From the NCBI RefSeq assembly GCF_000832125.1, contig NZ_JPRK01000011.1, positions 310,001-374,000 on the forward strand: a DNA stretch of 64,000 nucleotides, in the 5' to 3' direction. Shown here piece after piece: positions 18,791 to 26,496 of the stretch; the first letter of the stretch is position 1, and each line of letters begins with the position of its first letter. A program made the translations under genes and the position numbers. Below the pieces are notes generated by a model, which was not told the DNA's origin, ran no database searches, and saw only the letters and a list, made by a program, of their open reading frames with translations. Source of the stretch: Flavobacterium hibernum. GTDB taxonomy: Bacteria; Bacteroidota; Bacteroidia; Flavobacteriales; Flavobacteriaceae.

Positions 18791-18997
18791 AATTTTCATA
18801 CTACTCGAAATAAAACGCAAAAGTACTCAGGGAACGAAGAAGATTTAACCCCCTAGAAGCTTCTTTTGTAATAAATTAGGGTAAAAATAAGTTTCGCTTT
18901 AGCATTCATTTTTTAGATATACAACCGTTAAAGAACAGATAATAACCATCATCAAAATATTCCCATAAACACAAAGCTTCTCATTTTGAGCAACAAA

Positions 18998-19028
18998 CCT
19001 TTGTCAAAGCTTTAAAATTTGACAAAGG
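18998..19028 (-). terminator. Hairpin after the small gene at 19040
   Basis: Perfect 11-base arms cctttgtcaaa (18998-19008) and tttgacaaagg (19018-19028) with a 9-base loop. On the minus strand it follows the stop of the small gene by 11 bases; the T-run after it is short, so terminator strength is uncertain. Confidence 0.6.
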
Positions 19029-19039
19029 CTAAACACCAA

Positions 19040-19231
19040 TCAAAAAAATAAATCCTTTTTATCCTGTTGTTCCGTTTGCACAAAAGTCCCGTTAAAAGAC
19101 CGTTCTTCGGCATTCATTCCGTTTGCCATTCCTAACATAAAAGCCGTAATTATTAAAAGCATTTTTCTTTTAATCCAATGAAGTGGTCGCTTAGATTTCT
19201 CTAAACGTGTTTTATTTTTTTGTTTATACAT
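19040..19231 (-). CDS. Small exported or membrane protein, unknown function
   Basis: A 63-residue frame with a basic N-terminus (K/R-rich, residues 3-23), a hydrophobic stretch (L-L-I-I-T-A-F-M-L-G-M-A, residues 25-36) and a small-residue cleavage-like site near N-A-E, then a polar tail ending D-L-F-F. An internal ATG at residue 24 (start 19162) would leave a normal short signal peptide and is a plausible true start. A hairpin follows the stop. I do not recognise it. The ordered signal-peptide layout and terminator make a real gene likely. Confidence 0.5.
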   Translation of the reverse strand: MYKQKNKTRLEKSKRPLHWIKRKMLLIITAFMLGMANGMNAEERSFNGTFVQTEQQDKKDLFF

Positions 19232-19301
19232 TTTACAAATGATAAATGATTAGACATTACTTTATCATGTTATGCGTTGAAGCGCATAAAAGCTTAAAAA
19301 C

Positions 19302-19673
19302 TTAAGCTCTGTATAAACCTGTTTTAAAATTATTGGAAATGATTATTTCATTTAAAAAAACAGACTGATTTATAAATGAATTTATTTTTTGATAAAGTAC
19401 TTTTCGAAATTTGAAAACTATATTAATCTGAAAACTAAAAACATCTTCGTCATTCAGATAATTTAAAACAATTGAGAATATTGTTTTTATGCGATAAGCA
19501 AATCGATTGTACTTGTATAAACGAAAAGCTTTAAAATCTGATTCTCTCTTTGTAATTACAAATGAAGATTGATAATAATCTGCCGATTTTGATTGAGAAC
19601 CCAAAACACCATCATTCGCAATCATGGCAAAAACCAGAATAAGCGAAAGGAGATATTTTAGATATTTATTCAT
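19302..19673 (-). CDS. Small secreted protein, unknown function
   Basis: A 123-residue protein with a clear signal peptide (K-Y-L-L-S-L-I-L-V-F-A-M-I-A, residues 6-19, cleavage perhaps after G-V-L-G). The mature part is basic and aromatic-rich, with many Y, F and R/K, and no cysteine. I recognise no family. It lies 70 bases upstream of the 63-residue gene on the same strand and 84 bases downstream of a membrane protein, so the three may be co-transcribed. Confidence 0.5.
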   Translation of the reverse strand: MNKYLKYLLSLILVFAMIANDGVLGSQSKSADYYQSSFVITKRESDFKAFRLYKYNRFAYRIKTIFSIVLNYLNDEDVFSFQINIVFKFRKVLYQKINSFINQSVFLNEIIISNNFKTGLYRA

Positions 19674-19757
19674 CTTTTGATTTAAGTTATTCAGAAAAAC
19701 GAAAATACAAATTAAAACAAGACATTCAAGTTAACCTTACGTACAAACAGCTTGTTT

Positions 19758-20306
19758 TTAATTATTAACTCCTTTTTTACAAAGCAAAAAACCCAATCCA
19801 AAAACAAAAACCAAACAGCTTAAAAGCATGTAAATTCCATTTTTCAAAACAAAAAATGAAAACCCGATTGCTGCTGAACTCAAAACAATCAATAAAACAA
19901 TGATGAAATTTGTTTTGATAAAGCGCAAAGTATGCAAGGTTAAACCAATAAAAAGCAAAGAAGGACCAATAGCAATAAAGGGATAAAAAACAAAAGGACT
20001 ATTACTAATCTGATGGCTTAATGCCGCTTTGGAAATTTCGTCATTTCCATAACTCGACATTACAAAATCAATTGTACAAAGACCAATGTGCGCAATAACG
20101 CCAAAATTTGTTGCAATGGAAGCTACAAAACTCCAAGTGGTTTTTGAAAAAACATTATTAAATGACAACAGCAAACAAGCTCCAATTAAATTAAACCAAT
20201 GTGCAAAATCAATTGGTATTTGAAAGCTGGGCAAAACTTTAGAAAAGAATAAATAACTGATCAGGAAAAATAATAATCCGAGGAGACAAAGGTGTTTTGT
20301 TTTCAT
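19758..20306 (-). CDS. Multi-pass membrane protein, unknown function
   Basis: A 182-residue very hydrophobic protein with about six transmembrane segments (near residues 6-24, 35-52, 61-80, 107-125, 133-152, 157-175). No enzyme motif is visible. It lies 99 bases downstream of the LytTR-regulator gene on the same strand, and that spacer carries LytTR-type direct repeats, so it is the likely regulatory target. Its predicted -7 box is TAGTTTTG at 20329-20336. It could be a small-molecule sensor, a partner of the regulator, or a transporter-like protein. Confidence 0.6.
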   Translation of the reverse strand: MKTKHLCLLGLLFFLISYLFFSKVLPSFQIPIDFAHWFNLIGACLLLSFNNVFSKTTWSFVASIATNFGVIAHIGLCTIDFVMSSYGNDEISKAALSHQISNSPFVFYPFIAIGPSLLFIGLTLHTLRFIKTNFIIVLLIVLSSAAIGFSFFVLKNGIYMLLSCLVFVFGLGFLLCKKGVNN

Positions 20307-20371
20307 ATTTTATTTGAAATTTAGAAAGCAAAACTAAAATGAAAAACCCGCTTAAACGCCTAGTTTAAAGG

Positions 20372-20406
20372 TTTAGGTACAAAATGCATTGTTTTAGGTA
20401 CGAAAT
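20372..20406 (-). promoter_or_regulatory. Direct repeats that fit a LytTR operator
   Basis: Two 14-base copies, tttaggtacaaaat (20372-20385) and tttaggtacgaaat (20393-20406), differ at one base and are offset by 21 bases, two helical turns. LytTR domains bind direct repeats with this offset. They lie 36-77 bases upstream of the TAGTTTTG -7 box of the membrane-protein gene, a typical activator position. The distal copy touches the stop codon of the LytTR gene. Confidence 0.6.
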
Positions 20407-21146
20407 TATAATGCTAATAAAGTTTCCTTATAATTTTTAGAAACCGGAAGCTCAATTTGCGTTAGAATAATTGTAGTCGAATTTCGCCAGGATCTAAAAT
20501 GTGATGGATTTATTAAATGTGAACGATGAATTTGCAGTAAAAAACTAAAATCTTTCTGCATACTCTTAAGCGAAGTTCGTAGTAATTTTGAAGTAAGTCT
20601 ACCATTTTCAATATAAAAAACCTCGACATAATTTTGGGCATTTGAAATACAAACTAAATCAGCCTTGTTGATTTTTAAAATATCTAATCGATTTTCGCCT
20701 TTAAGAATTAAAACCTCTTCTTTTATCGGAATCAATTTTATTAAATATCTTCTGGCGAGAATAATTACGGGCGTCAAAATCAAAGCAACTTTAGTAAATA
20801 TGATCGAAAAGAATTCTGAAAAGCGATATCCTCCGTTTAAAATCGGACTTTTATAAAACGTATAAATTCCAATTAAATAGATAAGATAAAAAAAAGCAAT
20901 ACATCCAATTTCTAAAGCAATGTTCCACTTTGAAATTTTTCTGTAGATTAGTTTTTGGACTAACGTCAAAATACCATAACAAAAAAAAGCCAACACACTA
21001 AAACCAATACTGATTAAAAACCAGTCGCGAAAATTTATAGTTCCATCGTCAAAAGGCCGAATAATAAAAGCGAAAATAAAAATCCATAAACTAAAAAGTA
21101 AACCTATAATTAGATTTTGCTTTATAGATGTGTTTAGTTGCTTCAT
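20406..21146 (-). CDS. Membrane-anchored LytTR-family transcriptional regulator
   Basis: A 246-residue protein with four N-terminal transmembrane segments (about residues 12-30, 41-62, 76-97, 112-132) and a C-terminal LytTR DNA-binding domain (about 150-246) with the family signs N-Y-V-E-V-F-Y and L-L-Q-I-H-R-S-H-L-I-N. There is no receiver domain, so it is a one-component membrane regulator that may sense a membrane signal directly. It lies 2 bases from the GNAT gene upstream on the same strand. The repeat at 20372-20406 suggests that it controls the next gene. Confidence 0.88.
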   Translation of the reverse strand: MKQLNTSIKQNLIIGLLFSLWIFIFAFIIRPFDDGTINFRDWFLISIGFSVLAFFCYGILTLVQKLIYRKISKWNIALEIGCIAFFYLIYLIGIYTFYKSPILNGGYRFSEFFSIIFTKVALILTPVIILARRYLIKLIPIKEEVLILKGENRLDILKINKADLVCISNAQNYVEVFYIENGRLTSKLLRTSLKSMQKDFSFLLQIHRSHLINPSHFRSWRNSTTIILTQIELPVSKNYKETLLAL

Positions 21147-21148
21147 TA

Positions 21149-21592
21149 TTATTGGATTCTATTAATCGTAAACTTATTATGCGATAAAGTAAAACCAAGA
21201 TTTTCATAAATCGCAACATTCTCTACTCTCCTTTTATTGGTTGTCACTTCAATGCTTTTTAGATTATTTTGATTCGCATAATCTAATACCTCACTTATTA
21301 ATTGTCGACCAACACCTTGACTACGATAATTTTGATAAATAAAAAACTCCTGAATTTCACCTACTAATCCGCAATGATGAAGAAGATTTTGAGTATGAAA
21401 ACTAATAAATCCTAAACCTTCGTTTTCGTTTTCTGCCATTAAGTAAAGATTCTTTGGGTTCGAAATGTTTTCCTCGAATATTTCTTTAAAAACTTCGAAA
21501 TTTAAAATTTCATTTTCTAGTTCGCAAATCGCTTTATAGACAAAATCTAAGTCTTGTTTTTCTACTTTTCTAATTTGAACGTTTGATTTCAT
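21149..21592 (-). CDS. GNAT-family N-acetyltransferase
   Basis: A 147-residue acetyltransferase of the GNAT fold. The acetyl-CoA loop motif is N-Y-R-S-Q-G-V-G-R-Q-L-I (about residues 92-103), with a beta-bulge strand before it and I-Y-E-N-L-G-F-T-L near the C-terminus. The substrate is unknown. It lies 25 bases downstream of a second GNAT gene and 2 bases upstream of the LytTR gene, forming a likely three-gene unit, although the functional link is unclear. Confidence 0.85.
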   Translation of the reverse strand: MKSNVQIRKVEKQDLDFVYKAICELENEILNFEVFKEIFEENISNPKNLYLMAENENEGLGFISFHTQNLLHHCGLVGEIQEFFIYQNYRSQGVGRQLISEVLDYANQNNLKSIEVTTNKRRVENVAIYENLGFTLSHNKFTINRIQ

Positions 21593-21617
21593 AAAATTTA
21601 CACTTTCAAATTTAACC

Positions 21618-22070
21618 TTAAATGAGATTCATCTCCATAATTGGCATAAATCTATTTTTTATTGAGGTTTCGAATTCGCCAATTTTTACAAATCCCATTT
21701 TTGAATAAAAAAGCTCCGCATTGGGTTCTGAATCCAATGTTATTTTTTCGATTTTAATTTCTTTCATACGATTCAAAAAATCGGTCATTAAATATTTCCC
21801 GAATCCTTTCCCAATATATTCTGGCAATACAAACAAGTTATCAAGTTTCATACTCTTTTCTTCTTCAGAAAAATAGGAATAGTAACCAACAATTATATTG
21901 TTATTTACTAATTTAAAAACATCATTACGTTTTATATAATCTTGAGTTATGGTTAAATTATTACTCCATTTTACAAGTTGCTCATCAGAATATCCCCAAT
22001 ATGCTTTTGCCTTTTTGGTTATTTCTGTGAGTATTTCGTGATCGATTGTATTTGCTTTTTCTATTGTCAT
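21618..22070 (-). CDS. GNAT-family N-acetyltransferase
   Basis: A 150-residue acetyltransferase. The acetyl-CoA motif is E-Y-I-G-K-G-F-G-K-Y-L-M (about residues 85-96), and the C-terminal F-Y-S-K-M-G-F segment is typical. It starts with M-T-I-E-K-A. It is only distantly similar to its neighbour, so the two are not a recent duplication. The substrate cannot be read from sequence. Confidence 0.85.
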   Translation of the reverse strand: MTIEKANTIDHEILTEITKKAKAYWGYSDEQLVKWSNNLTITQDYIKRNDVFKLVNNNIIVGYYSYFSEEEKSMKLDNLFVLPEYIGKGFGKYLMTDFLNRMKEIKIEKITLDSEPNAELFYSKMGFVKIGEFETSIKNRFMPIMEMNLI

Positions 22071-22409
22071 AACTTGTGGTTATTTTTAAAAACAATATTA
22101 CACAATATTGTCATTATTTCACAATCTTGTCATCGTGAGCGAATTCGAAGGATTTGCTAGTAATTTTGCAAACAAATTTTAAAATCTTTATCAAGCTCTT
22201 TGCGTGTCCTTCGACTTCGCTCAGGAAGACATACTTTACGTTTAGAAAACCTTTGAAAAATTTCTCAACTTTTGTAAAAGCATAGCTTAATAGTAAGAAA
22301 AATTGTATTTTTACAAACTGGTTAACGATTTACAAAATGTATCTCACATACCGACACTTGTTTTCTACCAAAACCAAAAACGTAAAAGAATTTTAAATAT
22401 CTTTGAACT
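22071..22409. repeat. Spacer with inverted dispersed-repeat copies
   Basis: This 339-base spacer between divergent genes holds two inverted copies of a 24-base word, gtcatcgtgagcgaattcga.. at 22129-22152 and its complement-like copy at 22207-22230, with about 21 of 24 positions matching. The right half (22181-22230) is an imperfect direct repeat of 23104-23151. A TATCTTTG -7-like box at 22398-22405 lies right before the XRE gene. Confidence 0.55.
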
Positions 22410-22814
22410 ATGAGCACAGAAATAAAACCAAGACATATAGGTCGAAACATTAGCCGAATTAGAGAACTGAGAGACATGAAGCAGGAAGCTCTTGCACTAG
22501 CAATTGGTACTACACAACAATCTATCTCGATTATTGAAGGAAGCGAAAGTGTTGACGACGAAAAACTAAAAGCAATTGCCGATGCTTTGGGCGTGCCTGC
22601 CGAAGTAATAAGAAACTTTTCTGAAGAAGCTGTTTTTAATATTATTGGGAATACTTATGATAATGGTTCAACTTCCGTGAATCATAGTTGTACATTTAAC
22701 CCATTAGATAAACTTTTGGAAGCTTTTGATAAGAATGAAAAACTTTATGAAAGATTGGTTGAGACTGAAAGAGAGAAAGTTGCTCTTTTAGAAAAGTTGT
22801 TAAGTGATAAATAA
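22410..22814 (+). CDS. XRE-family helix-turn-helix regulator
   Basis: A 134-residue protein with an N-terminal Cro/C1-type helix-turn-helix (about residues 10-66): I-S-R-I-R-E-L-R leads into K-Q-E-A-L-A-L-A-I-G-T-T-Q-Q-S-I-S-I-I-E. The C-terminal part (about 95-134) is rich in charged and leucine residues and may form a coiled coil for pairing. The TATCTTTG box ends 5 bases before the ATG, so the message could have almost no leader. The target genes are unknown. A strong terminator follows. Confidence 0.88.
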   Translation: MSTEIKPRHIGRNISRIRELRDMKQEALALAIGTTQQSISIIEGSESVDDEKLKAIADALGVPAEVIRNFSEEAVFNIIGNTYDNGSTSVNHSCTFNPLDKLLEAFDKNEKLYERLVETEREKVALLEKLLSDK

Positions 22815-22840
22815 TTTTCGAGAAAGATATATTTATAGAA

Positions 22841-22868
22841 AAACCGAAGTCCTAAAACTTCGGTTTTT
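22841..22868 (+). terminator. Intrinsic terminator of the XRE gene
   Basis: Stem aaaccgaag (22841-22849) and cttcggttt (22858-22866), 8-base loop, followed by a run of T. Confidence 0.88.
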
Positions 22869-22893
22869 TTTGCGTCTATAATTTAACGTCTAC

Positions 22894-22926
22894 AAACCCG
22901 ACAGGTTTTAAAAACCTGTCGGGTTT
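22894..22926. repeat. 33-base perfect palindrome, copy 1
   Basis: Arms of 16 bases (aaacccgacaggtttt and its complement) around a single central base. An identical 33-base copy lies at 63132-63164. A GC-rich core between T/A ends is suited to act as a terminator on either strand. Confidence 0.85.
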
Positions 22927-23238
22927 ACTAAAACTAAAAAATATCAAACAATCTACTTTGCGTGAGGGATAGAGGCGGTATCCTTTTGTGAAGTGAAACG
23001 GAGCAAAAGATATAGCCGAAAGCCCGACCCGAAGGGACACGCCATTACTAAGATTCTAAGGATCTGAGGCTCTAAGTTGCTAAGACTCTAAAAGTCTTTT
23101 TTTCAAATCTTTGTCGAGTTCCTTGTGTGATCCTTCGTTCCTCAGGATGACAAAATTGTTCAAAAAAAGATCTGCTTAATCTGCCAAATCTGCGAGAGAA
23201 AAAATCTTCTACAAATAAGAAAACTTTAATAATTCAAT
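22927..23238. other. Gene-free spacer rich in repeat words
   Basis: Together with the flanking features this forms a 485-base gap without a gene. Besides the structured element at 22960-23043 it holds a run of taag/ctaag words (23047-23095), a copy of the ccttcg..ctcagga word (23104-23151) and tctgc/aatctgc words (23170-23195). I see no coding frame. Confidence 0.6.
22960..23043. ncRNA. Structured dispersed element, possible non-coding RNA
   Basis: The element is closed by gcgtg (22960-22964) pairing with cacgc (23038-23042). Inside, ggc (22974-22976) pairs with gcc (23015-23017), cttttg pairs with caaaag below it, and cccgaaggg near the 3' end can form a small hairpin. From memory, close variants with the cgacccgaagggacacgcc ending occur many times in Flavobacterium genomes; it may belong to an Rfam flavobacterial RNA family such as Flavo-1, which I could not check. 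The strand of action is not known. Confidence 0.5.
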
Positions 23239-23271
23239 TTTGTATTACTTCTCTAAAAATTAGTAATTTTG
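23238..23271 (+). promoter_or_regulatory. Probable promoter of the Xaa-Pro aminopeptidase gene
   Basis: TTTTG (23238-23242), a 21-base spacer and TAATTTTG (23264-23271) match the Bacteroidota promoter consensus, with the start codon 28 bases further on. Confidence 0.7.
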
Positions 23272-23299
23272 AAATTCGAAGTTCAAAAAACAAGTTATT

Positions 23300-24592
23300 A
23301 TGAAATATCATCAAATAAACAGCGCTCTTTTTGTAAAAAACCGCAAAAAATTCACGGCAGAAATGAAACCTAATTCTGTTGCCGTTTTCAATTCAAATGA
23401 CATTTACCCAATTAGTGCCGATAGTACTTTGCCGTTTGCACAACATAGAGATATTTTTTATCTAAGTGGTGTTGATCAGGAAGAAAGTATTTTGCTTTTG
23501 TTTCCAGATGCGCCTTATGAAAATCAAAAAGAAATTCTTTTCCTAAAAGAAACCAACGATCATATTGCAGTTTGGGAAGGTGAAAAACTTAGTAAAGAAC
23601 GTGCTTTTCAGGTTTCGGGAATTAGAACTGTTTATTGGTTACAGGATTTTCATAAAGTTTTGAACGAAATGATGACGTATGCAGATACGATGTACATTAA
23701 TACAAACGAACATTATCGCGCAAGTGTTGAAACTGAAACTCGCGAAGCTCGTTTTGTAAAATGGTGGAAAGAACGTTATCCTGCACACCAAGTTGCCAAA
23801 AGTAACCCAATTTTGCAACGTATTCGTTCTGTAAAAGAAAGCGAAGAAATCGATTTGATTCAGCAAGCTTGTGATATTACTGAGAAAGGTTTCCGTAGAT
23901 TATTGTCGTTTGTAAAACCAAATGTTACTGAGTATGAAATCGAAGCCGAATTGGCTCACGAATTTATCCGTAACCGTTCTAAAGGTTTTGCTTATACACC
24001 TATTATTGCTTCGGGAAACAATGCAAATGTTTTACATTATATCGAAAACAACCAACAATGTAAAGCCGGAGATTTAATCTTGCTTGACGTTGCGGCAGAA
24101 TATGCTAATTATTCTAGCGACATGACAAGAACAATTCCAGTTTCCGGACGTTTTTCTGATCGTCAAAAAGCAGTTTACAACGCCGTTTTGAATGTTAAAA
24201 ACGAAGCAACTAAAATGTTGACTCCAGGAACGCTTTGGAAACAATATCACGTTGAAGTGGGTAAAATAATGACATCAGAATTGCTTGGTTTAGGTTTGCT
24301 TGACAAAGCCGATGTTCAGAACGAAAATCCAGAATGGCCTGCTTATAAAAAATATTTCATGCACGGAACTTCTCACCATATGGGTCTTGACACGCACGAT
24401 TACGGATTGCTTCACGAACCAATGAAAGCCAATATGGTTTTTACGGTTGAACCAGGCATTTATATTCCGGCAGAAAAATTCGGAATTCGTTTAGAAGATA
24501 ACGTTGTGGTTCAGGAAAAAGGTGAACCTTTTAACTTAATGCGCAATATTCCTGTTGAAGTTGACGAAATTGAAAGTTTAATGAACTCGTAA
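23300..24592 (+). CDS. pepP: Xaa-Pro aminopeptidase (M24B)
   Basis: A 430-residue cytosolic metallopeptidase that removes N-terminal residues before proline. An N-terminal AMP_N domain (about residues 1-140) precedes the pita-bread catalytic domain. The five metal ligands are visible in order: Asp in L-L-D-V-A-A-E, Asp in S-S-D-M-T-R, His in H-G-T-S-H-H-M-G-L-D, Glu in T-V-E-P-G-I-Y and Glu in R-L-E-D-N-V. The length is normal. It has its own promoter, and the next gene starts 7 bases after its stop. Confidence 0.94.
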   Translation: MKYHQINSALFVKNRKKFTAEMKPNSVAVFNSNDIYPISADSTLPFAQHRDIFYLSGVDQEESILLLFPDAPYENQKEILFLKETNDHIAVWEGEKLSKERAFQVSGIRTVYWLQDFHKVLNEMMTYADTMYINTNEHYRASVETETREARFVKWWKERYPAHQVAKSNPILQRIRSVKESEEIDLIQQACDITEKGFRRLLSFVKPNVTEYEIEAELAHEFIRNRSKGFAYTPIIASGNNANVLHYIENNQQCKAGDLILLDVAAEYANYSSDMTRTIPVSGRFSDRQKAVYNAVLNVKNEATKMLTPGTLWKQYHVEVGKIMTSELLGLGLLDKADVQNENPEWPAYKKYFMHGTSHHMGLDTHDYGLLHEPMKANMVFTVEPGIYIPAEKFGIRLEDNVVVQEKGEPFNLMRNIPVEVDEIESLMNS

Positions 24593-24599
24593 TTCTGAG

Positions 24600-25496
24600 A
24601 TGAAAAAGATTTTTCTATTAGTCTTTTTGATGGTTTTAGGAAATACCTTCGCTCAAACCGAAGGTTATTCGACAAACAGCGATGGAAGCAAAACTTATTA
24701 CAAAACATTCGGAAAAGGCGAACCGCTTTTAATCATTAATGGCGGTCCCGGAATGAATAGTAATGGCTTTGAAGATTTGGCCAAAACTCTAGCCGAAAGC
24801 CAAGAAACGATTATTTACGATCAAAGAGGAACGGGGAAATCGAAGTTAAAGGACTTGAATTCTAAAACTATTTCGATGAAAATAATGGCCGATGATATTG
24901 AGTCGTTAAGAAAACATCTGAAAATACAAAAATGGAGTATTCTGGGTCATTCTTTTGGAGGAATGTTAGGTTCTTATTATGCTACGGTTTACCCAAATAG
25001 CATTAATAAATTGGTTTTATCATCTTCTGGCGGAGTCGATTTGACTTTGCTAAAAACAGAGAATCTTATTGAAAGAAATTTAACTAAAGCCGAGAAAGAT
25101 TCACTAAATTATTGGAATGCTAAAATTGAAAAAGGCGACACTTCGCACGAAACGCGTTTAGGACGCGGTAGAGCATTGGCGCCTGCGTATGTTTACGATC
25201 AAAAATATGTTCCAATAATTGCCGAAAGATTAACTCAAGGAAACTCAAAAATAAACGGTTTACTTTGGGACGATATGCAAAAGATTAATTTTGATTGTAA
25301 ACCCAAATTGAAGTCTTTTAAAAATCCGGTTTTAATTATTCAGGGAAAACAAGATGTTATTAGCAATGAAATTGGAGAATTGGCTCATAAAACATTTCCA
25401 AACTCAAAACTAATTCTGCTCGAAAATTGCAGACATTATGGTTGGCTTGATGCTAAAGAAAAATATTTCTCGGAAGTAAATTCCTTTTTAAAATAA
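24600..25496 (+). CDS. Exported alpha/beta hydrolase, proline-iminopeptidase-like
   Basis: A 298-residue hydrolase with a signal peptide (M-K-K-I-F-L-L-V-F..., ending near T-F-A-Q, residue 19). The oxyanion loop N-G-G-P-G-M (residues 47-52) and D-Q-R-G-T-G-K-S resemble S33 prolyl aminopeptidases; the nucleophile is the serine in G-H-S-F-G-G. A late aspartate (near G-K-Q-D-V) and histidine (C-R-H-Y-G-W) complete the triad. It follows pepP by 7 bases, so both may act in proline-peptide breakdown, this one in the periplasm. Substrate specificity is inferred. Confidence 0.85.
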   Translation: MKKIFLLVFLMVLGNTFAQTEGYSTNSDGSKTYYKTFGKGEPLLIINGGPGMNSNGFEDLAKTLAESQETIIYDQRGTGKSKLKDLNSKTISMKIMADDIESLRKHLKIQKWSILGHSFGGMLGSYYATVYPNSINKLVLSSSGGVDLTLLKTENLIERNLTKAEKDSLNYWNAKIEKGDTSHETRLGRGRALAPAYVYDQKYVPIIAERLTQGNSKINGLLWDDMQKINFDCKPKLKSFKNPVLIIQGKQDVISNEIGELAHKTFPNSKLILLENCRHYGWLDAKEKYFSEVNSFLK

Positions 25497-25503
25497 TAAA
25501 ACT

Positions 25504-25533
25504 AAACGGCTTTCAGAAATGGAGGCCGTTTTT
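25504..25533 (+). terminator. Intrinsic terminator after the exported hydrolase
   Basis: Stem aaacggc (25504-25510) and gccgttt (25525-25531), then further T. It closes the pepP-hydrolase unit. Confidence 0.75.
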
Positions 25534-25550
25534 GTTTCACTAAAAATGCT

Positions 25551-25670
25551 GCCACGAATTGCACAAATTTTCACTAATTATTCTATCTATAAATTTTACA
25601 AATAAATAAATTTCGCTGAATTCTACTTTTGAAGTTGATTTGATTCGTGTAAATTTGTGCAATTCGTGGC
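25551..25670. repeat. Long hairpin, gccacgaatt family
   Basis: Arms of 24 bases at 25551-25574 and 25647-25670 pair with one mismatch. The arm starts gccacgaattgcac, close to the gccacgaatttcac arm of the hairpin at 3292-3365, so they belong to one dispersed family. Confidence 0.7.
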
Positions 25671-25710
25671 AAAAATTTTCAGTTCACGTCAATAAATTTA
25701 AAACATCATT

Positions 25711-26490
25711 TTGAAAAATATTCTCTATAAAAACACCAAAATCTCTTTTACTGATTCGGGCGCAGGATCTGTAATTGTACTACTTCATGGCTTTCTGGAA
25801 AACAAAAAAATGTGGCTGGATTATGTTACTTTATTTTCAGATAAACATCGCATTATTACAATCGATTTATTAGGTCATGGCAAATCTGAACCTTTGGGAT
25901 ATGTGCATTCTATGGAAGAAAATGCAAATGTTGTTCACGAAGTGTTAGAACATTTAAAAATAGAGAAAGCAACAATCCTTGGTCATTCTATGGGCGGTTA
26001 TGTTAGTTTGGCTTTCGCCGAATTATTCCCAGAAAGCATTCAAAAATTAGTCTTACTTAACTCGACTTCCAGAGAAGACAGTGCCGAGAAAAAATTAAAT
26101 CGAACACGCGCGATAAAAGCGGTAAAACAGAACTATGTAGGTTTTGTGAGTTTGGCAATTGCAAATTTATTCAGCGAAAACAACAGAACAAGATTAGCCG
26201 ATAAAATCGAAAATGTAAAAATAGAAGCTTTAAAAACACCTTTGCAAGGAATTATAGCTTCTCTCGAAGGAATGAAAATCAGAAAAGATCGCGAATCGCT
26301 TTTACAACAAAATCTATTTCCGGTATTATTAATTTTAGGAAAAAAAGATCCTGTTTTAAACTACGAAGACAGCATCTCTCAAATCGAAGATACAACCGGA
26401 GAATTGGTTTCGTTTGAAGATGGGCACATGAGCCATATTGAAAACAAAGAAGAATTAAAAATTATTCTATTGAACTTTTTTGAACAATAA
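25711..26490 (+). CDS. Cytosolic alpha/beta hydrolase
   Basis: A 259-residue alpha/beta hydrolase. The start is a TTG at 25711: the family N-terminus (L-Y-K-N-T-K-I-S-F-T-D-S-G) needs it, and no ATG exists upstream in frame. Motifs: oxyanion H-G-F near residue 26, D-L-L-G-H-G-K-S, nucleophile in G-H-S-M-G-G (residues 93-98), a late aspartate in G-K-K-D-P-V and the histidine in D-G-H-M-S-H. There is no signal peptide. It resembles MenH-like or BioH-like carboxylesterases in general form, but the substrate is unknown. It is convergent with the ABC gene, 6 bases apart. Confidence 0.85.
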   Translation: MKNILYKNTKISFTDSGAGSVIVLLHGFLENKKMWLDYVTLFSDKHRIITIDLLGHGKSEPLGYVHSMEENANVVHEVLEHLKIEKATILGHSMGGYVSLAFAELFPESIQKLVLLNSTSREDSAEKKLNRTRAIKAVKQNYVGFVSLAIANLFSENNRTRLADKIENVKIEALKTPLQGIIASLEGMKIRKDRESLLQQNLFPVLLILGKKDPVLNYEDSISQIEDTTGELVSFEDGHMSHIENKEELKIILLNFFEQ

Positions 26491-26496
26491 AATCCT

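Larger units (their letters stand above)
18671..19039. other. Gene-free regulatory spacer
   Basis: This 369-base stretch holds no gene. It contains the probable promoter and dyad for the frameshifted gene (18761-18790), an agaagcttct palindrome near 18855, and a hairpin terminator at 18998-19028 for the small gene at 19040. Confidence 0.6.
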
